From contig NZ_QTUA01000001.1 of the NCBI RefSeq assembly GCF_003386865.1, positions 3,224,001 to 3,288,000 of the forward strand: a stretch of DNA of 64,000 bases. The letters are read 5' to 3'. Position numbers and translations under genes: made by a program. Shown here piece after piece: positions 1 to 8,815 of the stretch. How positions within the stretch are numbered: the stretch's first letter is position 1; every line of letters starts with the position of its first letter. This DNA is from Calidifontibacter indicus. Its GTDB lineage: Bacteria > Actinomycetota > Actinomycetes > Actinomycetales > Dermatophilaceae. A model generated the notes under the pieces. The model saw only the letters and a list, made by a program, of their open reading frames with translations, searched no databases and had not been told where the DNA came from.

Positions 1-1627
1 TCTTGGGCAGACCGGGCATGGTGAGGATGTTGCCGCAGATGACGACGACGAAGCCGGCCCCGGCCGCCAGGCGCACTTCACGCACCTCGACCGTGTGACT
101 CTCGGGCGCACCGCGCAGCGACGGGTCGGTCGAGAACGACATCTGGGTCTTGGCGAGGCAGACCGGCAGGTGTCCGTAACCCTCGTCCTCCAGCGCCGCC
201 AACTGCTTGCGGACGGCGGACGGGATCTCGACCCGACCGGCGCGGTAGACGCGCGTGGCGACCGCGTTCACCTTCTCCTCCAGCGATGCGTCGTCGGCGT
301 AGGCGAACCGCAGCTGCGGGGTGGGCCGATCGTGAACGGCGTCGCGCACCGCGCGCGCCAGGTCGACGGCGCCCTTGCCGCCGTCCGCGAAGTGGGTGGC
401 GAGCTCGACGGTGATGCCGCGCTCGGCCAGGCGGCTGCGCAGCAACTCGATCTCGGCGTCGGTGTCGGGACGGGAAGCGGTTGATGCCGACGACGACCCG
501 CTGCCCGAAGACGTCCTGCAGGTTGTCGAGGTGGCGGTAGAGGTTGACCAGCCCGTCGTCGAGCGCGCCGAGGTTCTCGTGCTCGAGGTCGGCGGTGGCC
601 ACCCCGCCGTGGTACTTCATCGACCGGATCGTCGCGACCAACACGACGACGTCGGGTCGAAGACCGGTCATCCGGCACTTCAGGTCGAGGAACTTCTCGG
701 CGCCCAGGTCGGCCCCGAAGCCCGCCTCGGTCACTACCCAATCGGCGTGCGCGAGAGCCGCATTCGTCGCCATCACCGAGTTGCACCCGTGGGCGATGTT
801 GGCGAAGGGTCCGCCGTGCACGAACGCTCCACTGCCCTCCAGGGTCTGCACCAGGTTGGGTGCGAGCGCGTCGCGCAGCAGCGCGGTCATCGCGCCGTCG
901 GCCTTGAGGTCTGCCGCGGTGACGGCACGGCCGTCCCGGGTGCGGGCGACGACGATCCGGGCCAGGCGCGCGCGGAGGTCTTCGAGCGAGTTGGCGAGGC
1001 AGAAGATCGCCATCAGTTCCGAGGCCACGACGATGTCGAACCCCGACTCGCGCGGCACGCCGTTCGAGGGTCCACCGAGCCCGATCACGATGTCGCGCAG
1101 CGCTCGGTCGTTGACGTCGAGCACCCGCTTCAGGGTGACCCGCCGCGGGTCGATGTCGAGCGAATTGCCTTGGTGCAGATGGTTGTCGAGCATCGCGGCG
1201 AGCAGGTTGTGCGCCGCGGCGATGGCGGCGAAGTCGCCGGTGAAGTGCAGGTTGATGTCGGCCATATCGGGTTGAGCTGGGCATAACCGCCGCCGGCCGC
1301 GCCACCCTTCATCCCGAAGACGGGGCCGAGGGAGGGTTCGCGCAGACACACCATCGCGCGTTCGCCGAGGTGGTTGAGCGCATCGGTCAGGCCGACGCTG
1401 GTGGTGGTCTTGCCCTCCCCCGCCGGCGTCGGGCTCGTCGCGGTGACGAGCACCAGCTTCGAGCCCTCCACACGGGGTGACTCCAGGACGTGACGCAGGT
1501 CGACCTTCGCCTTGTGCGGGCCGTAACGGTAGAGATGCTCGACCGGGATACCGGCCGCCTGCGCGATCTGCTCGATCGGCCGCATCGGGGTGGCGGCGGC
1601 GATCTCGACATCACTGGGTTGCGTCAT
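1..1627 (-). pseudogene. fhs: Formate-tetrahydrofolate ligase, two frameshifts, 3' end outside window
   Basis: Formate-tetrahydrofolate ligase makes 10-formyl-THF from formate, ATP and THF in one-carbon metabolism. The frame starting at ATG 1627 carries the P-loop [14 protein letters not shown] and [14 protein letters not shown]. Near 1265 the reading must move to a second frame, where the family block [20 protein letters not shown] follows. Near 485, after VVVGINRFP, it must move again. The last frame runs off the window start with the family C-terminus GNILTMPGLPK. The first break fits two extra bases around 'cgatatgg', and the second fits one extra C in 'ccgtcccgac'. About 540 codons are recognisable, close to the family length of about 555. 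Residues next to the first break (LNP..AD) differ from the usual VVPMED, which favours real decay over sequencing error, though resequencing could overturn this. No clear Shine-Dalgarno precedes the start. The identification is firm; functionality is doubtful. Confidence 0.85.
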
Positions 1628-1692
1628 GAACACCACTGTGCCGCACTGCGGACCCGCCGAGAACGGGTCCCCGCGTCCACGACATGATCGAA

Positions 1693-1708
1693 GTGAGCGT
1701 TCGCTCAC
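1693..1708. promoter_or_regulatory. Perfect dyad, TetR-like operator candidate
   Basis: The sequence GTGAGCGTTCGCTCAC has 7-bp arms around a TT core. It lies between the divergent fhs and acyl-CoA dehydrogenase starts. Its size and symmetry resemble operators of TetR-type regulators of fatty-acid genes. No regulator gene is adjacent, so the cognate protein is unknown. Confidence 0.6.
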
Positions 1709-1773
1709 CACTGTTCGCCCCGTGCGTCTAGCGTGGGGGCGAAAGCCGTGTTGCCGCCCACGCAGGAGGACCC

Positions 1774-2949
1774 ATGCAACGCCAGTTGTCCGACGAGGAC
1801 CGCGCTTTCCAGCAGGAAATGCGCACCTTCTTCACCACCGTCGCGCCCCAGGACATCCGGGACGCCAATGCGGCAGGAGGTGAACCCGACCCCGACGTCA
1901 TCCGTCGCGCCCAGCGCCTGCTGAACGAACACGGGCTCGCCGTGCCGCACTGGCCGGTCGAGTACGGCGGCAAGCAGTGGACCGAACTCCAGCACCACAT
2001 CTACCGCACCGAGATGCAGCAGGCGAACTTCCCGACCCCGTTGCCGTTCAACGTGAGCATGATCGGCCCGGTGCTCGCGACGTTCGGTTCGAAGGAGTTG
2101 AAGGACCGCTTCCTGCCGGCCACCGCGAACCTCGACATCTGGTGGTGCCAGGGCTTCTCCGAGCCCGACGCCGGATCCGACCTCGCCGGTCTGCGCACGA
2201 CCGCCGTCCGGGAGGGCGACGAGTACGTCGTCAACGGCCAGAAGACCTGGACCACCCTCGGTCAGCACGCCGACTGGATCTTCGCGCTGGTGCGCACCGA
2301 CCCCAACGCACCGAAGAAGCAGATGGGCATCTCGATGCTGCTCATCAAGATGGACAGCCCCGGCCTGACGCTACGTCCGATCAAGCTGATCGACGGCGGA
2401 CACGAGGTCAACGAGGTGTTCTTCGACAACGTGCGCGTGCCGGCCGACCAACTGGTCGGCGAGGAGAACAAGGGCTGGGACTACGCGAAGTTCCTGCTCG
2501 GCAACGAGCGCGTCGGTGTGGCCCCGGTCGGGTCGATCAAGCGGAAGCTCGCCGACGCCAAAGCCTTTGCCGCACAGACAAAGCGGGCCGACGGCACGCT
2601 TCTGGACGACCCGCTGCTCGCCGCCCGGATCGCCGAGCTCGAGACCGACCTGATGGCCCTCGAACTCACCGTCATGCGCGTCGCCGGCGGCAGCAAGGAC
2701 GGCAAGCCCGACCCGGCGTCGTCGATCCTGAAGCTGCGCGGCAGCCAGCTGCAGCAGGACGTGCTCGAGCTCGTCGCCGACATCGCCGGCGCCGCCGGGC
2801 TGTCCTGGACGGCGAACGACGACGTGCCGGCTTGGGCCGCGAGCGCCACCCCCACCTACCTCAACTTCCGCAAGGCGTCGATCTACGGCGGCTCCAACGA
2901 GGTGCAGCGCAGCATCATCTCCGGCGGAATCCTCGGACTGAAGGGCTGA
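1774..2949 (+). CDS. Acyl-CoA dehydrogenase, first subunit of a pair
   Basis: This 391-residue flavin-dependent acyl-CoA dehydrogenase would form the alpha,beta double bond of an acyl-CoA thioester. Visible family blocks are the flavin-contact motif [14 protein letters not shown] (about residue 129), [10 protein letters not shown], and the C-terminal [19 protein letters not shown]. The ATG is preceded by an aggagg ribosome site. The second dehydrogenase starts 6 bp after the stop, so the two are translated as one unit. Paired ACAD genes of this kind in actinobacteria commonly encode alpha2beta2 heterotetramers that act on steroid side chains or other bulky acyl-CoAs. The substrate here cannot be read from sequence. 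A perfect dyad lies about 70 bp upstream. Confidence 0.88.
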   Translation: MQRQLSDEDRAFQQEMRTFFTTVAPQDIRDANAAGGEPDPDVIRRAQRLLNEHGLAVPHWPVEYGGKQWTELQHHIYRTEMQQANFPTPLPFNVSMIGPVLATFGSKELKDRFLPATANLDIWWCQGFSEPDAGSDLAGLRTTAVREGDEYVVNGQKTWTTLGQHADWIFALVRTDPNAPKKQMGISMLLIKMDSPGLTLRPIKLIDGGHEVNEVFFDNVRVPADQLVGEENKGWDYAKFLLGNERVGVAPVGSIKRKLADAKAFAAQTKRADGTLLDDPLLAARIAELETDLMALELTVMRVAGGSKDGKPDPASSILKLRGSQLQQDVLELVADIAGAAGLSWTANDDVPAWAASATPTYLNFRKASIYGGSNEVQRSIISGGILGLKG

Positions 2950-2955
2950 ACGACG

Positions 2956-4017
2956 ATGGACTTCACCTACGACGACGAACAGCGCGCCCTGCGGTCCGCA
3001 GTGCGCGAAATGGCCACCCGCCTGGCTCCCGAGACCACCGGCGACGTGCCGGTCGGCCCGCAGACCGTCGACCCGAAGGCCTGGCAGACGCTGGCCGAGA
3101 TGGGTCTGCTCGGCCTGCCGATCGCCGAGGACGCCGGTGGCATGGGTGCCAGCGCGGTCGAGGTCGCGATCGCCGCGTCCGAACTCGGCTCCGCCCGCTC
3201 GACCCTGCCCTACGCCGACGCGCTCACCGCGAACGTCATCCTCGCCGGCGCCGGGCACGAGTTGCTCGAGGGCGCGGTCGACGGGTCGGCGCTCGTGCTG
3301 ACCGCCTTCGGTGAGCCGGGTGCCGCCTGGGACCCCGACAACCCGCAGGCGACCGGCCGGAAGGACGGCGACGGGTACGTGCTGTCGGGCCACAAGCTCG
3401 GCGCCACCGACCTCACCGGCGTCGCGGCCGTGGTCACCACCGCCCACTGCCCCGACGAAGGCTGCACCTGCGTGTTCCTCGTCGAGAACCCGACGGTCGA
3501 GGGCACGAGCCTGCGGCTCGACGGCCCGGCCACCCGGCTCGGCGACCTCGACCTGCTGCACCGCGGCCTCAACATCGGCCTGGTCACGCTCGGCGCCGAG
3601 GCGCTCGGTGCGATGGAGTCGGCGCTGTCGATGACGGTCGACTACCTCAAGACCCGCAAGCAGTTCGGGGTGCCGCTGGCGACCTTCCAGACGCTCACCC
3701 AGCGCGCCGCCGACATGTACACCAGTGTCGAACTCGCGCGCAGCACAGTGCTTTTCGCTGCGATGGAGATCGCTCACGACCCAACCGACCGGGCGACGAC
3801 GTCGCGCCTCAAGGCCTTCGTCGGACGCACCGGGCGGCACGTCGGCCAGGAGGCGATCCAGTTGCACGGCGGCATCGGCATGACCGCCGAGTACGCGGTC
3901 GGGCACTACACCTCGCGGCTCACGACGATCGAGCACACCTTCGGTGACACGCGCTACCACCTCGCCCGTCTCGCGGCCGCCCTCGGCGACCACGAAATGG
4001 TCGATGTGGTGAGCTGA
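2956..4017 (+). CDS. Acyl-CoA dehydrogenase, second subunit of a pair
   Basis: This 353-residue protein is a shorter and more diverged acyl-CoA dehydrogenase. It keeps the N-terminal helical domain (DFTYDDEQRALRSAVREMA) and the C-terminal signature IQLHGGIGMTAEYAVGHY. Its middle domain is less conserved than that of its partner, as is typical of the second subunit in heteromeric actinobacterial ACADs. It is very probably co-transcribed with the preceding gene (6-bp gap) and may depend on it for FAD binding or catalysis. A role as a stand-alone dehydrogenase cannot be excluded. Confidence 0.85.
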   Translation: MDFTYDDEQRALRSAVREMATRLAPETTGDVPVGPQTVDPKAWQTLAEMGLLGLPIAEDAGGMGASAVEVAIAASELGSARSTLPYADALTANVILAGAGHELLEGAVDGSALVLTAFGEPGAAWDPDNPQATGRKDGDGYVLSGHKLGATDLTGVAAVVTTAHCPDEGCTCVFLVENPTVEGTSLRLDGPATRLGDLDLLHRGLNIGLVTLGAEALGAMESALSMTVDYLKTRKQFGVPLATFQTLTQRAADMYTSVELARSTVLFAAMEIAHDPTDRATTSRLKAFVGRTGRHVGQEAIQLHGGIGMTAEYAVGHYTSRLTTIEHTFGDTRYHLARLAAALGDHEMVDVVS

Positions 4018-4031
4018 CCGACGCCGAATGA

Positions 4032-4046
4032 ACTACAATGAGTAGT
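4032..4046. promoter_or_regulatory. Inverted repeat overlapping a -10-like hexamer upstream of usp
   Basis: ACTAC-AATGA-GTAGT has 5-bp perfect arms and overlaps TACAAT (4034-4039), which fits an actinobacterial -10 box. It ends 30 bp before the usp start codon. The half-site is reminiscent of BlaI/CopY-type operators (TACTACA...TGTAGTA), a resemblance only. No well-spaced -35 is visible. Confidence 0.45.
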
Positions 4047-4075
4047 AGTTGGTTGGAAACCTCAGGAGGTCGATC

Positions 4076-4945
4076 ATGATCGTCGTCGGTTACAACGACA
4101 CCCCGGACTGCGAGCGCGCCCTGGAGTGGGCCGCGAGCGAGTCGCGGCGCAGCCAGGAGGCGTTGCGGGTGGTCTCGGCCACCGGCATGCCCACCTTCGC
4201 CGATGCGGGCGCCGGGGTGATGATCGACCGGTCGGTGATCGAGGAGGGTGCCCGCGAGATGGCCGCCAACGGCGTCAAGCGCGCCACCGAACTCGGCGCT
4301 GTCGAGGTCGAGGCGGTCTCCGCGCTGGGCAACCCGGCGGAGATGCTCGTCGAGGCCGCCGAGGGCGCCCGGGCGATCGTGCTCGGCAGCCGGGGCCGTG
4401 GCCCCGTGCTGTCTGCGCTGCTCGGCTCGGTCTCGTACGCGGTCGCCGCGCACGCACCGTGCCCGGTGGTCGTGGTGCGGGCCGATGCGCCGTCCGTCGG
4501 CACCGAGCACCCGATCATGGTCGGCGTCGACGAGTCGGCCCCGTCGCAGCGGGCGCTCGCGCTCGCCGCCGAGGTCGCCGACGAGCGTGGCGCCACCGTG
4601 CACCTCGCGTCGGTGTGGAGCCACCCGGCCGCCACCATCGCGGCCGCCTCCTACCTCGACGGCGCGGTGCTGATGAGCGCCGGCGAAGGCATCGAGGAAG
4701 CGGTCACGGCCGAACTGCGCCAGACCGCAGACCGGTTGCGGGCCGAACACCCCGACCTGAAGATCACCACCGCCGTGCTCGAGGGCGACCCGGCGTCGGC
4801 GCTGGCCGCCGAGGCCGAACGCGTCGGTGCGGCTCTGCTCGCGATCGGCACGCGCGGTCGCGGCGGCTTCCGCGGCATGATGCTCGGCTCGGTGAGCCAC
4901 GGCGTGCTGCACGCGGCGAAGTGCCCGGTGGCGATCGTCCGATAG
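4076..4945 (+). CDS. Universal stress protein, tandem UspA domains
   Basis: This 289-residue protein has two UspA domains in tandem. Each ends in the ATP-binding G-x2-G-x9-G-S pattern: GSRGRGPVLSALLGSVS in the first and GTRGRGGFRGMMLGSVS in the second. Tandem Usp proteins of actinobacteria bind ATP and act in dormancy, hypoxia and stress survival. The start at 4076 is preferred over the in-frame start at 4049 because a strong aggaggt site (4064-4070) sits 5 bp upstream of it and because MIVVGYN is the usual Usp N-terminus. The gene is monocistronic: a strong hairpin follows at 4971. Confidence 0.93.
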   Translation: MIVVGYNDTPDCERALEWAASESRRSQEALRVVSATGMPTFADAGAGVMIDRSVIEEGAREMAANGVKRATELGAVEVEAVSALGNPAEMLVEAAEGARAIVLGSRGRGPVLSALLGSVSYAVAAHAPCPVVVVRADAPSVGTEHPIMVGVDESAPSQRALALAAEVADERGATVHLASVWSHPAATIAAASYLDGAVLMSAGEGIEEAVTAELRQTADRLRAEHPDLKITTAVLEGDPASALAAEAERVGAALLAIGTRGRGGFRGMMLGSVSHGVLHAAKCPVAIVR

Positions 4946-4970
4946 GTGCTGCCCGACCGTTCACGCACCA

Positions 4971-5008
4971 GCGAAGGTGCCCCGCCGGAACAAGCGGGGC
5001 ACCTTCGC
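4971..5008 (+). terminator. Strong intrinsic terminator after usp
   Basis: Perfect 15-bp arms (gcgaaggtgccccgc and its complement) enclose an 8-nt loop, followed by 'tgtttc'. The hairpin ends only 14 bp before the next start codon, so the next gene either starts transcription inside this region or carries the hairpin in its leader. Confidence 0.85.
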
Positions 5009-5022
5009 TGTTTCATGGAGTC

Positions 5023-5700
5023 ATGAACGTCGACATCTGGTCCGATCTCGCCTGCCCCTGGTGCTTCATCGGCACCGAACGCTTCCACAAGGCACTCGCC
5101 GAGTTCGAGGGCAAGGACGACGTCAAGGTCATCTGGCACAGCTTCCAGCTCGATCCCGAGCTGCCCGACCACTACGACGGCACCGAGGTCGACTACCTCG
5201 CCGCGAGCAAGGGCATGCCGCGCGACCAGGTCGAGGCCATGACCGACCAGGTCGCAGGAGTCGCCGCCGGTGACGGGCTGAACTTCGACTTCGCCGGGCT
5301 CAAGGTCGCCAACAGCCGACTGGCGCACCACCTCGTGCACCTCGCCCAGCTGCGCGGCGTGGCCGCCCCGGTGAGCCGCGGACTGTTCAGCGCTCACTTC
5401 GAGAACGCCGAGGACATCGGCGACCGCGCCGTGCTCACCCGGATCGGCGTCGAGAACGGTCTCGAGGAGTCGGACATCGCCGAGGCGCTCGGCTCCCCTG
5501 CCTATGACACCGCGATGCGGTCCGACGCCGCACAGGCGCAGGGCATCGGCATCAACGGCGTGCCGTTCTTCGTGGTCGACGGACGCTTCGGTGTCAGCGG
5601 CGCACAGCCGGTCGAGACCTTCGGCAAGGCCCTCGCGATGGCCTTCGAGGACGCCCCCGAGGGCGGCGGCGGGTGCTGCGGCGGTAGCTGCTGCAGCTGA
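5023..5700 (+). CDS. DsbA-family (FrnE-like) thiol-disulfide oxidoreductase
   Basis: This 225-residue protein has the thioredoxin-fold DsbA architecture of the FrnE/polyketide-isomerase branch. The N-terminal strand is followed by the active-site CPWC (about residues 12-15) in SDLACPWCFIG, then a helical insertion, then the cis-Pro segment GINGVPFFVVDGRFGVSGAQ. No signal peptide is present, so it acts in the cytoplasm, probably in redox stress. The C-terminus ends in an unusual Gly/Cys-rich tail (GGGGCCGGSCCS) with four extra cysteines, which could bind metal or act as resolving thiols. The ribosome site is weak (ggag 2 nt before ATG), and a terminator-strength hairpin lies immediately upstream. 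Confidence 0.88.
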   Translation: MNVDIWSDLACPWCFIGTERFHKALAEFEGKDDVKVIWHSFQLDPELPDHYDGTEVDYLAASKGMPRDQVEAMTDQVAGVAAGDGLNFDFAGLKVANSRLAHHLVHLAQLRGVAAPVSRGLFSAHFENAEDIGDRAVLTRIGVENGLEESDIAEALGSPAYDTAMRSDAAQAQGIGINGVPFFVVDGRFGVSGAQPVETFGKALAMAFEDAPEGGGGCCGGSCCS

Positions 5701-5765
5701 GCCAGGGACCCTCGTGCGGACACCGCCGAAGGATCAGCCCGCACGAACCCCGACGGCGGCTGCGA

Positions 5766-6209
5766 TCAATGTCCTTCGGCGGCCGTGGCGAGTCGGTCGA
5801 TCGAGCCCATCAGCCGCTCCGAGGTCGTCCACTGCGCCCGCTGGAAGCGCGCCTCGTCGGTGAGTTGCGACCAGTCGTAGGTGTGCGTGACGCGGGTGCC
5901 CCCGTCGTCGTTCGGCACCAACTCCCAGCGCCACAGGTGGCCCGGCTGCGGTTCGCCCACGGCCGAGGGTTTCCAGGCGATCCGGCGACCCTCCTCGAAC
6001 TCCACGATGTGGTTGTCGCGGTCCTTGCCCTGGGTGGTGGTCATCCGGAACACATCGCCGACGGCGTGCACCCGCTGGCCCGGTGCGGCGATGGCGAGGT
6101 TGTCGTTGCCGTCCCACTCCGGCTGGCGGGCCGGGTCGGCGATCAGCTCGAAGATGGTGTCGGCGGGGGCTGCGATGTCACGGGTCGCGGAGACGATGCG
6201 GTCGCTCAT
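5766..6209 (-). CDS. SRPBCC (START-like) family protein
   Basis: This 147-residue protein of the polyketide cyclase/SRPBCC fold begins MSDRIVSATRDIAAPADTIFELI, a typical first strand and helix. It continues with the conserved DPARQPEWDGND and WRWELVPNDDGGTRVTHTYDW. Such proteins form a hydrophobic cavity for lipids or aromatic ligands, and no catalytic residues are diagnostic. It stands alone: the converging dsbA-like gene ends 65 bp away and the carboxypeptidase gene lies behind it on the same strand. The ligand is unknown. Confidence 0.85.
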   Translation of the reverse strand: MSDRIVSATRDIAAPADTIFELIADPARQPEWDGNDNLAIAAPGQRVHAVGDVFRMTTTQGKDRDNHIVEFEEGRRIAWKPSAVGEPQPGHLWRWELVPNDDGGTRVTHTYDWSQLTDEARFQRAQWTTSERLMGSIDRLATAAEGH

Positions 6210-6246
6210 GAACTCATCGAAGCATGATCCGGCTCGGTAGGTCGCC

Positions 6247-7203
6247 TCAGTAAGTGGGCGCGCCAGACAACCCGAGCATCGCCTCGAGACTGCGCATCCC
6301 CCAAGCGCGGTACTGGCCGGCGAGGGTGGTGCCGACGTGCCGCAGATGCCACGGCTCGTACTGGTAGCCGGTGACCGATTGTTGCCCGGCTTCGTAGCGC
6401 ACGACGAACCCGAACCGGTGCGCGTTCGCCGCCACCCACGCGGCGACCGAGGTGCCCGCCGAGATCGCGAGGTCGAGCGCCAGACCGGTCTGGTGTTCGG
6501 AGTAGCCGGCACGCGCCGTCCGCTGGTCGGCGCCCGCGCGCCCGTAGCGGGCGACGTCCTGGTTGTAGAGGGCCGCCTGGCCCGCGTACGACCGGTAACC
6601 GCTGTTCAACCGCAGGCTGTGCCCGGACGCCGAGGCGGCCGCCTTGAACTGTGAATAGGACTGCGCCACAGTCGATCTCAGCTGAACACCCTCGACGGTG
6701 ACGAGTCCGGTCGGCACGAAGCCGGACGACAGCGGGTTGCGTTTGTTCACCAGGATCCACGGCGATCCGGCCAGCGCGGCGGACGTCGTGGAGAGGGTGA
6801 CCGGCAGGCTGAACCCGAGGTCTTCGACCCGCACCGCACGGGTGCTCCCCGACGCCATCGGCACGGTCAACCGGGCCGTGCCGGTGCGCACCGTCGTGCT
6901 GGCAAGTTGCACCGCCCCGTCGCGCGCGGCGAGGCCGGTGCGCGGGAGGTTCTGCATCAGCACCACGGCCCGCGTCGGCGTCACCGCGAAGGCCTGCCAC
7001 GTGGTGTTCGGCGACGGCAGTTGGGTGTGGCCGACGACGACCCGGCCACCCGGCCGTGGGCCGGGCGGACGCACGAAGGTCGCGGCGCCCACCGCCAGCA
7101 GGCCGAGCACGTTGCGGCGCCGCACGCCGGGCTCGCGCACACACCCGTTCGGGTGCCCGATCGCTCGCGCGCCGGTCGACTGCAGGCGGACGAACTCAGT
7201 CAC
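6247..7203 (-). CDS. Tat-exported D-alanyl-D-alanine carboxypeptidase, VanY/M15B type
   Basis: This is a 318-residue exported peptidase. A twin-arginine-like signal (VRRRNVLGLLAVGAATFV, about residues 28-45) is followed by a variable domain. The C-terminal zinc peptidase domain then carries LNSGYRSYAGQAALYN, the His/Asp zinc ligands in GYSEHQTGLALDL, and the third-ligand region YEPWHLRHVG. It should trim D-Ala from peptidoglycan stem peptides outside the membrane. Its start overlaps the end of ppk2 by 8 bp, so the two are translationally coupled. The start is uncertain because the Tat motif lies well inside the protein; a shorter N-terminus is possible. Confidence 0.88.
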   Translation of the reverse strand: MTEFVRLQSTGARAIGHPNGCVREPGVRRRNVLGLLAVGAATFVRPPGPRPGGRVVVGHTQLPSPNTTWQAFAVTPTRAVVLMQNLPRTGLAARDGAVQLASTTVRTGTARLTVPMASGSTRAVRVEDLGFSLPVTLSTTSAALAGSPWILVNKRNPLSSGFVPTGLVTVEGVQLRSTVAQSYSQFKAAASASGHSLRLNSGYRSYAGQAALYNQDVARYGRAGADQRTARAGYSEHQTGLALDLAISAGTSVAAWVAANAHRFGFVVRYEAGQQSVTGYQYEPWHLRHVGTTLAGQYRAWGMRSLEAMLGLSGAPTY

Positions 7204-8092
7204 CGACCGTGTGCTTCGCGCGGGTGACGATCTTCGGGTCGGGCGCGAAGACGATCGAGGTGTCCTTACCCTCGTACTCGAACTGGTTCAGGAAGGCCCG
7301 CATCGCGTTGATCCGGCCGCGCTTCTTGTCGTTGCTCTTGACCACGATCCACGGGGCATACTTCTTGTCGGTGAGGTTGAAGGTGGCCTCCTTCGCCGCG
7401 GTGTAGTCGTCCCAGCGGTCGAGGCTCTCGAGGTCCATCGGCGACAGCTTCCACTGCCGCACCGGGTCGATCTGGCGCAGCGCGAAGCGGGTGCGCTGTT
7501 CGTCCTGGGTGACCGAGAACCACAGCTTGGTGACCGTGGTGCCGCTGTCGACGAGCATCTGCTCGAAGCGCGGCGCCTGCTTCATGAACACCTCGTATTC
7601 GTCGTCGGTGCAGAAGCCCATCACCCGCTCGACGTTGGCCCGGTTGTACCAGCTGCGGTCGAACATCACGATCTCGCCGGACGTCGGCAGGTGGTTGATG
7701 TAGCGCTGGAAGTACCACTGACCCTGCTCGGTCGACGACGGCTTGGTGAGGGCGACGACGCGCGCGGCACGCGGGTTGAGGTGTTCGGAGAAACGCTTGA
7801 TCGTGCCGCCCTTGCCGGCCGCGTCGCGACCCTCGAACACGATGACGTGCTTGGCGCCGACGTCCTGCGTCCAGTACTGGAACTTCAGCAGCTCGACCTG
7901 CAACTGGTACTTCGTCTCCTCGTACTCCTCGCGTTCCATCAAGGAGTCGTAGGGGTAGTCCTGCCGCCAGGTCTCGACCGCCTCACCGTCCGGACGGATG
8001 AGCACCGGATCCTCGCCGCTGGCGTCGCGGACGGTGTAACCCTCGAGCTTGAGCTTGTCGATGTACTCACGAAGACGCATGTGCTGGACCAT
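7196..8092 (-). CDS. ppk2: Polyphosphate kinase 2
   Basis: This PPK2-family enzyme of about 298 residues transfers phosphate between polyphosphate and nucleoside diphosphates. Visible motifs are Walker A FEGRDAAGKGGTIKRF, Walker B MFDRSWYNRANVERVMGF, and the lid block WKLSPMDLESLDRWDDYT. The length fits a one-domain class I PPK2. The frame is open up to 8155, but the start at 8092 (MVQHMRLREY) gives the usual N-terminus and has a ggtgg site upstream; 8080 is an alternative. It is coupled to the downstream carboxypeptidase gene by an 8-bp overlap, an odd pairing whose meaning is unclear. Confidence 0.93.
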   Translation of the reverse strand: MVQHMRLREYIDKLKLEGYTVRDASGEDPVLIRPDGEAVETWRQDYPYDSLMEREEYEETKYQLQVELLKFQYWTQDVGAKHVIVFEGRDAAGKGGTIKRFSEHLNPRAARVVALTKPSSTEQGQWYFQRYINHLPTSGEIVMFDRSWYNRANVERVMGFCTDDEYEVFMKQAPRFEQMLVDSGTTVTKLWFSVTQDEQRTRFALRQIDPVRQWKLSPMDLESLDRWDDYTAAKEATFNLTDKKYAPWIVVKSNDKKRGRINAMRAFLNQFEYEGKDTSIVFAPDPKIVTRAKHTVGD

Positions 8093-8115
8093 GCGCCTAT
8101 TCCACCACCCCATCG

Positions 8116-8168
8116 AGACAACCGCAGGCGCTCGCGGGGATGAGTTGTCTCCCATTGCGAGACAGCCG
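8116..8168. repeat. Intergenic element with iterated GAGACAAC word
   Basis: The 120-bp gap between ppk2 and the AhpD-like gene contains gagacaac (8116), its reverse complement gttgtctc (8145) and gagacagc (8160). The 10-mer GAGACAACTC, read on the minus strand here, recurs in the element near 46.05 kb. Function is unknown. Confidence 0.35.
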
Positions 8169-8212
8169 AATTCGCGGTGAACGGGGCATTAACAATGGCC
8201 CTCGCGGGCGCG

Positions 8213-8815
8213 CTACCGGTTACCGGACGGGGTGTCGGACGGCGGGCGGCCTACGACCATGCCGCGCAGCAGATCGGGGTCGAACTGCTGCGCCGTCTGC
8301 AGGTCGAGTTGCGCACCCAACCCGTCGAGCACCGCGGTGAAGAACATCCGCGCCGCGGCCGCGTACGCGATACCCGCGATGTCGCCGTCGCTGAACCCCT
8401 GCGCGCGCAGCCCGTCGATCTGCGCCTGGGTGACGGCGGACGCGTCGGTGGCCACCGCTCGCGCGAACCGGTAGACCGCCTGGTCGCGAGCCGGCAGCGC
8501 GCCGCCGTCCGGATCGGTCTCGATCGCGGCGAGCGCGTCGGGGTCGTCGCAGATGTCACGCAGGAACTTCGAGTGCGCGGTCGTGCAGTAGGTCGACCGG
8601 CGGGCGCGAGCGACCGCGATCGAGGCCAACTCGTAGGTGCGACGGTCCATCCCGGCGACGATCGTGCGGTTGAGCGCCTTCCACGCGACCGCTACGTCGG
8701 GCCGGTCGGCGAAGCAGTAGGCGTAGTTGGGGACGAAACCCCACGTCGCCTGTTCCTCGTCGAGGTACTGCGCGAAACCGTCGATCGGTTCGTCCGGACG
8801 TCTCAAGAAGACCAT
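8213..8815 (-). CDS. AhpD-like carboxymuconolactone-decarboxylase family protein with incomplete CxxC
   Basis: This 200-residue all-helical protein is of the CMD/AhpD superfamily. The family core normally reads C-x-Y-C-x3-H, but here it is S-T-Y-C-T-T-A-H (in RARRSTYCTTAHSKFL). The second Cys and the His are kept and the first Cys is Ser, so peroxidase activity through a disulfide is doubtful. ATG 8815 is chosen because a ggggag site lies upstream and MVFLRRPDEPIDGF gives a compact N-terminus. It diverges from the ABM gene across a gap of about 127 bp that may hold both promoters. Confidence 0.8.
   Translation of the reverse strand: MVFLRRPDEPIDGFAQYLDEEQATWGFVPNYAYCFADRPDVAVAWKALNRTIVAGMDRRTYELASIAVARARRSTYCTTAHSKFLRDICDDPDALAAIETDPDGGALPARDQAVYRFARAVATDASAVTQAQIDGLRAQGFSDGDIAGIAYAAAARMFFTAVLDGLGAQLDLQTAQQFDPDLLRGMVVGRPPSDTPSGNR

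Noticed and set aside
2371-3993. 540-codon minus-strand frame opposite the acyl-CoA dehydrogenases
   Set aside because: It is Arg/Gly/Val-rich sequence with no family motifs, mirrored from two well-supported genes. It is a high-GC shadow frame.
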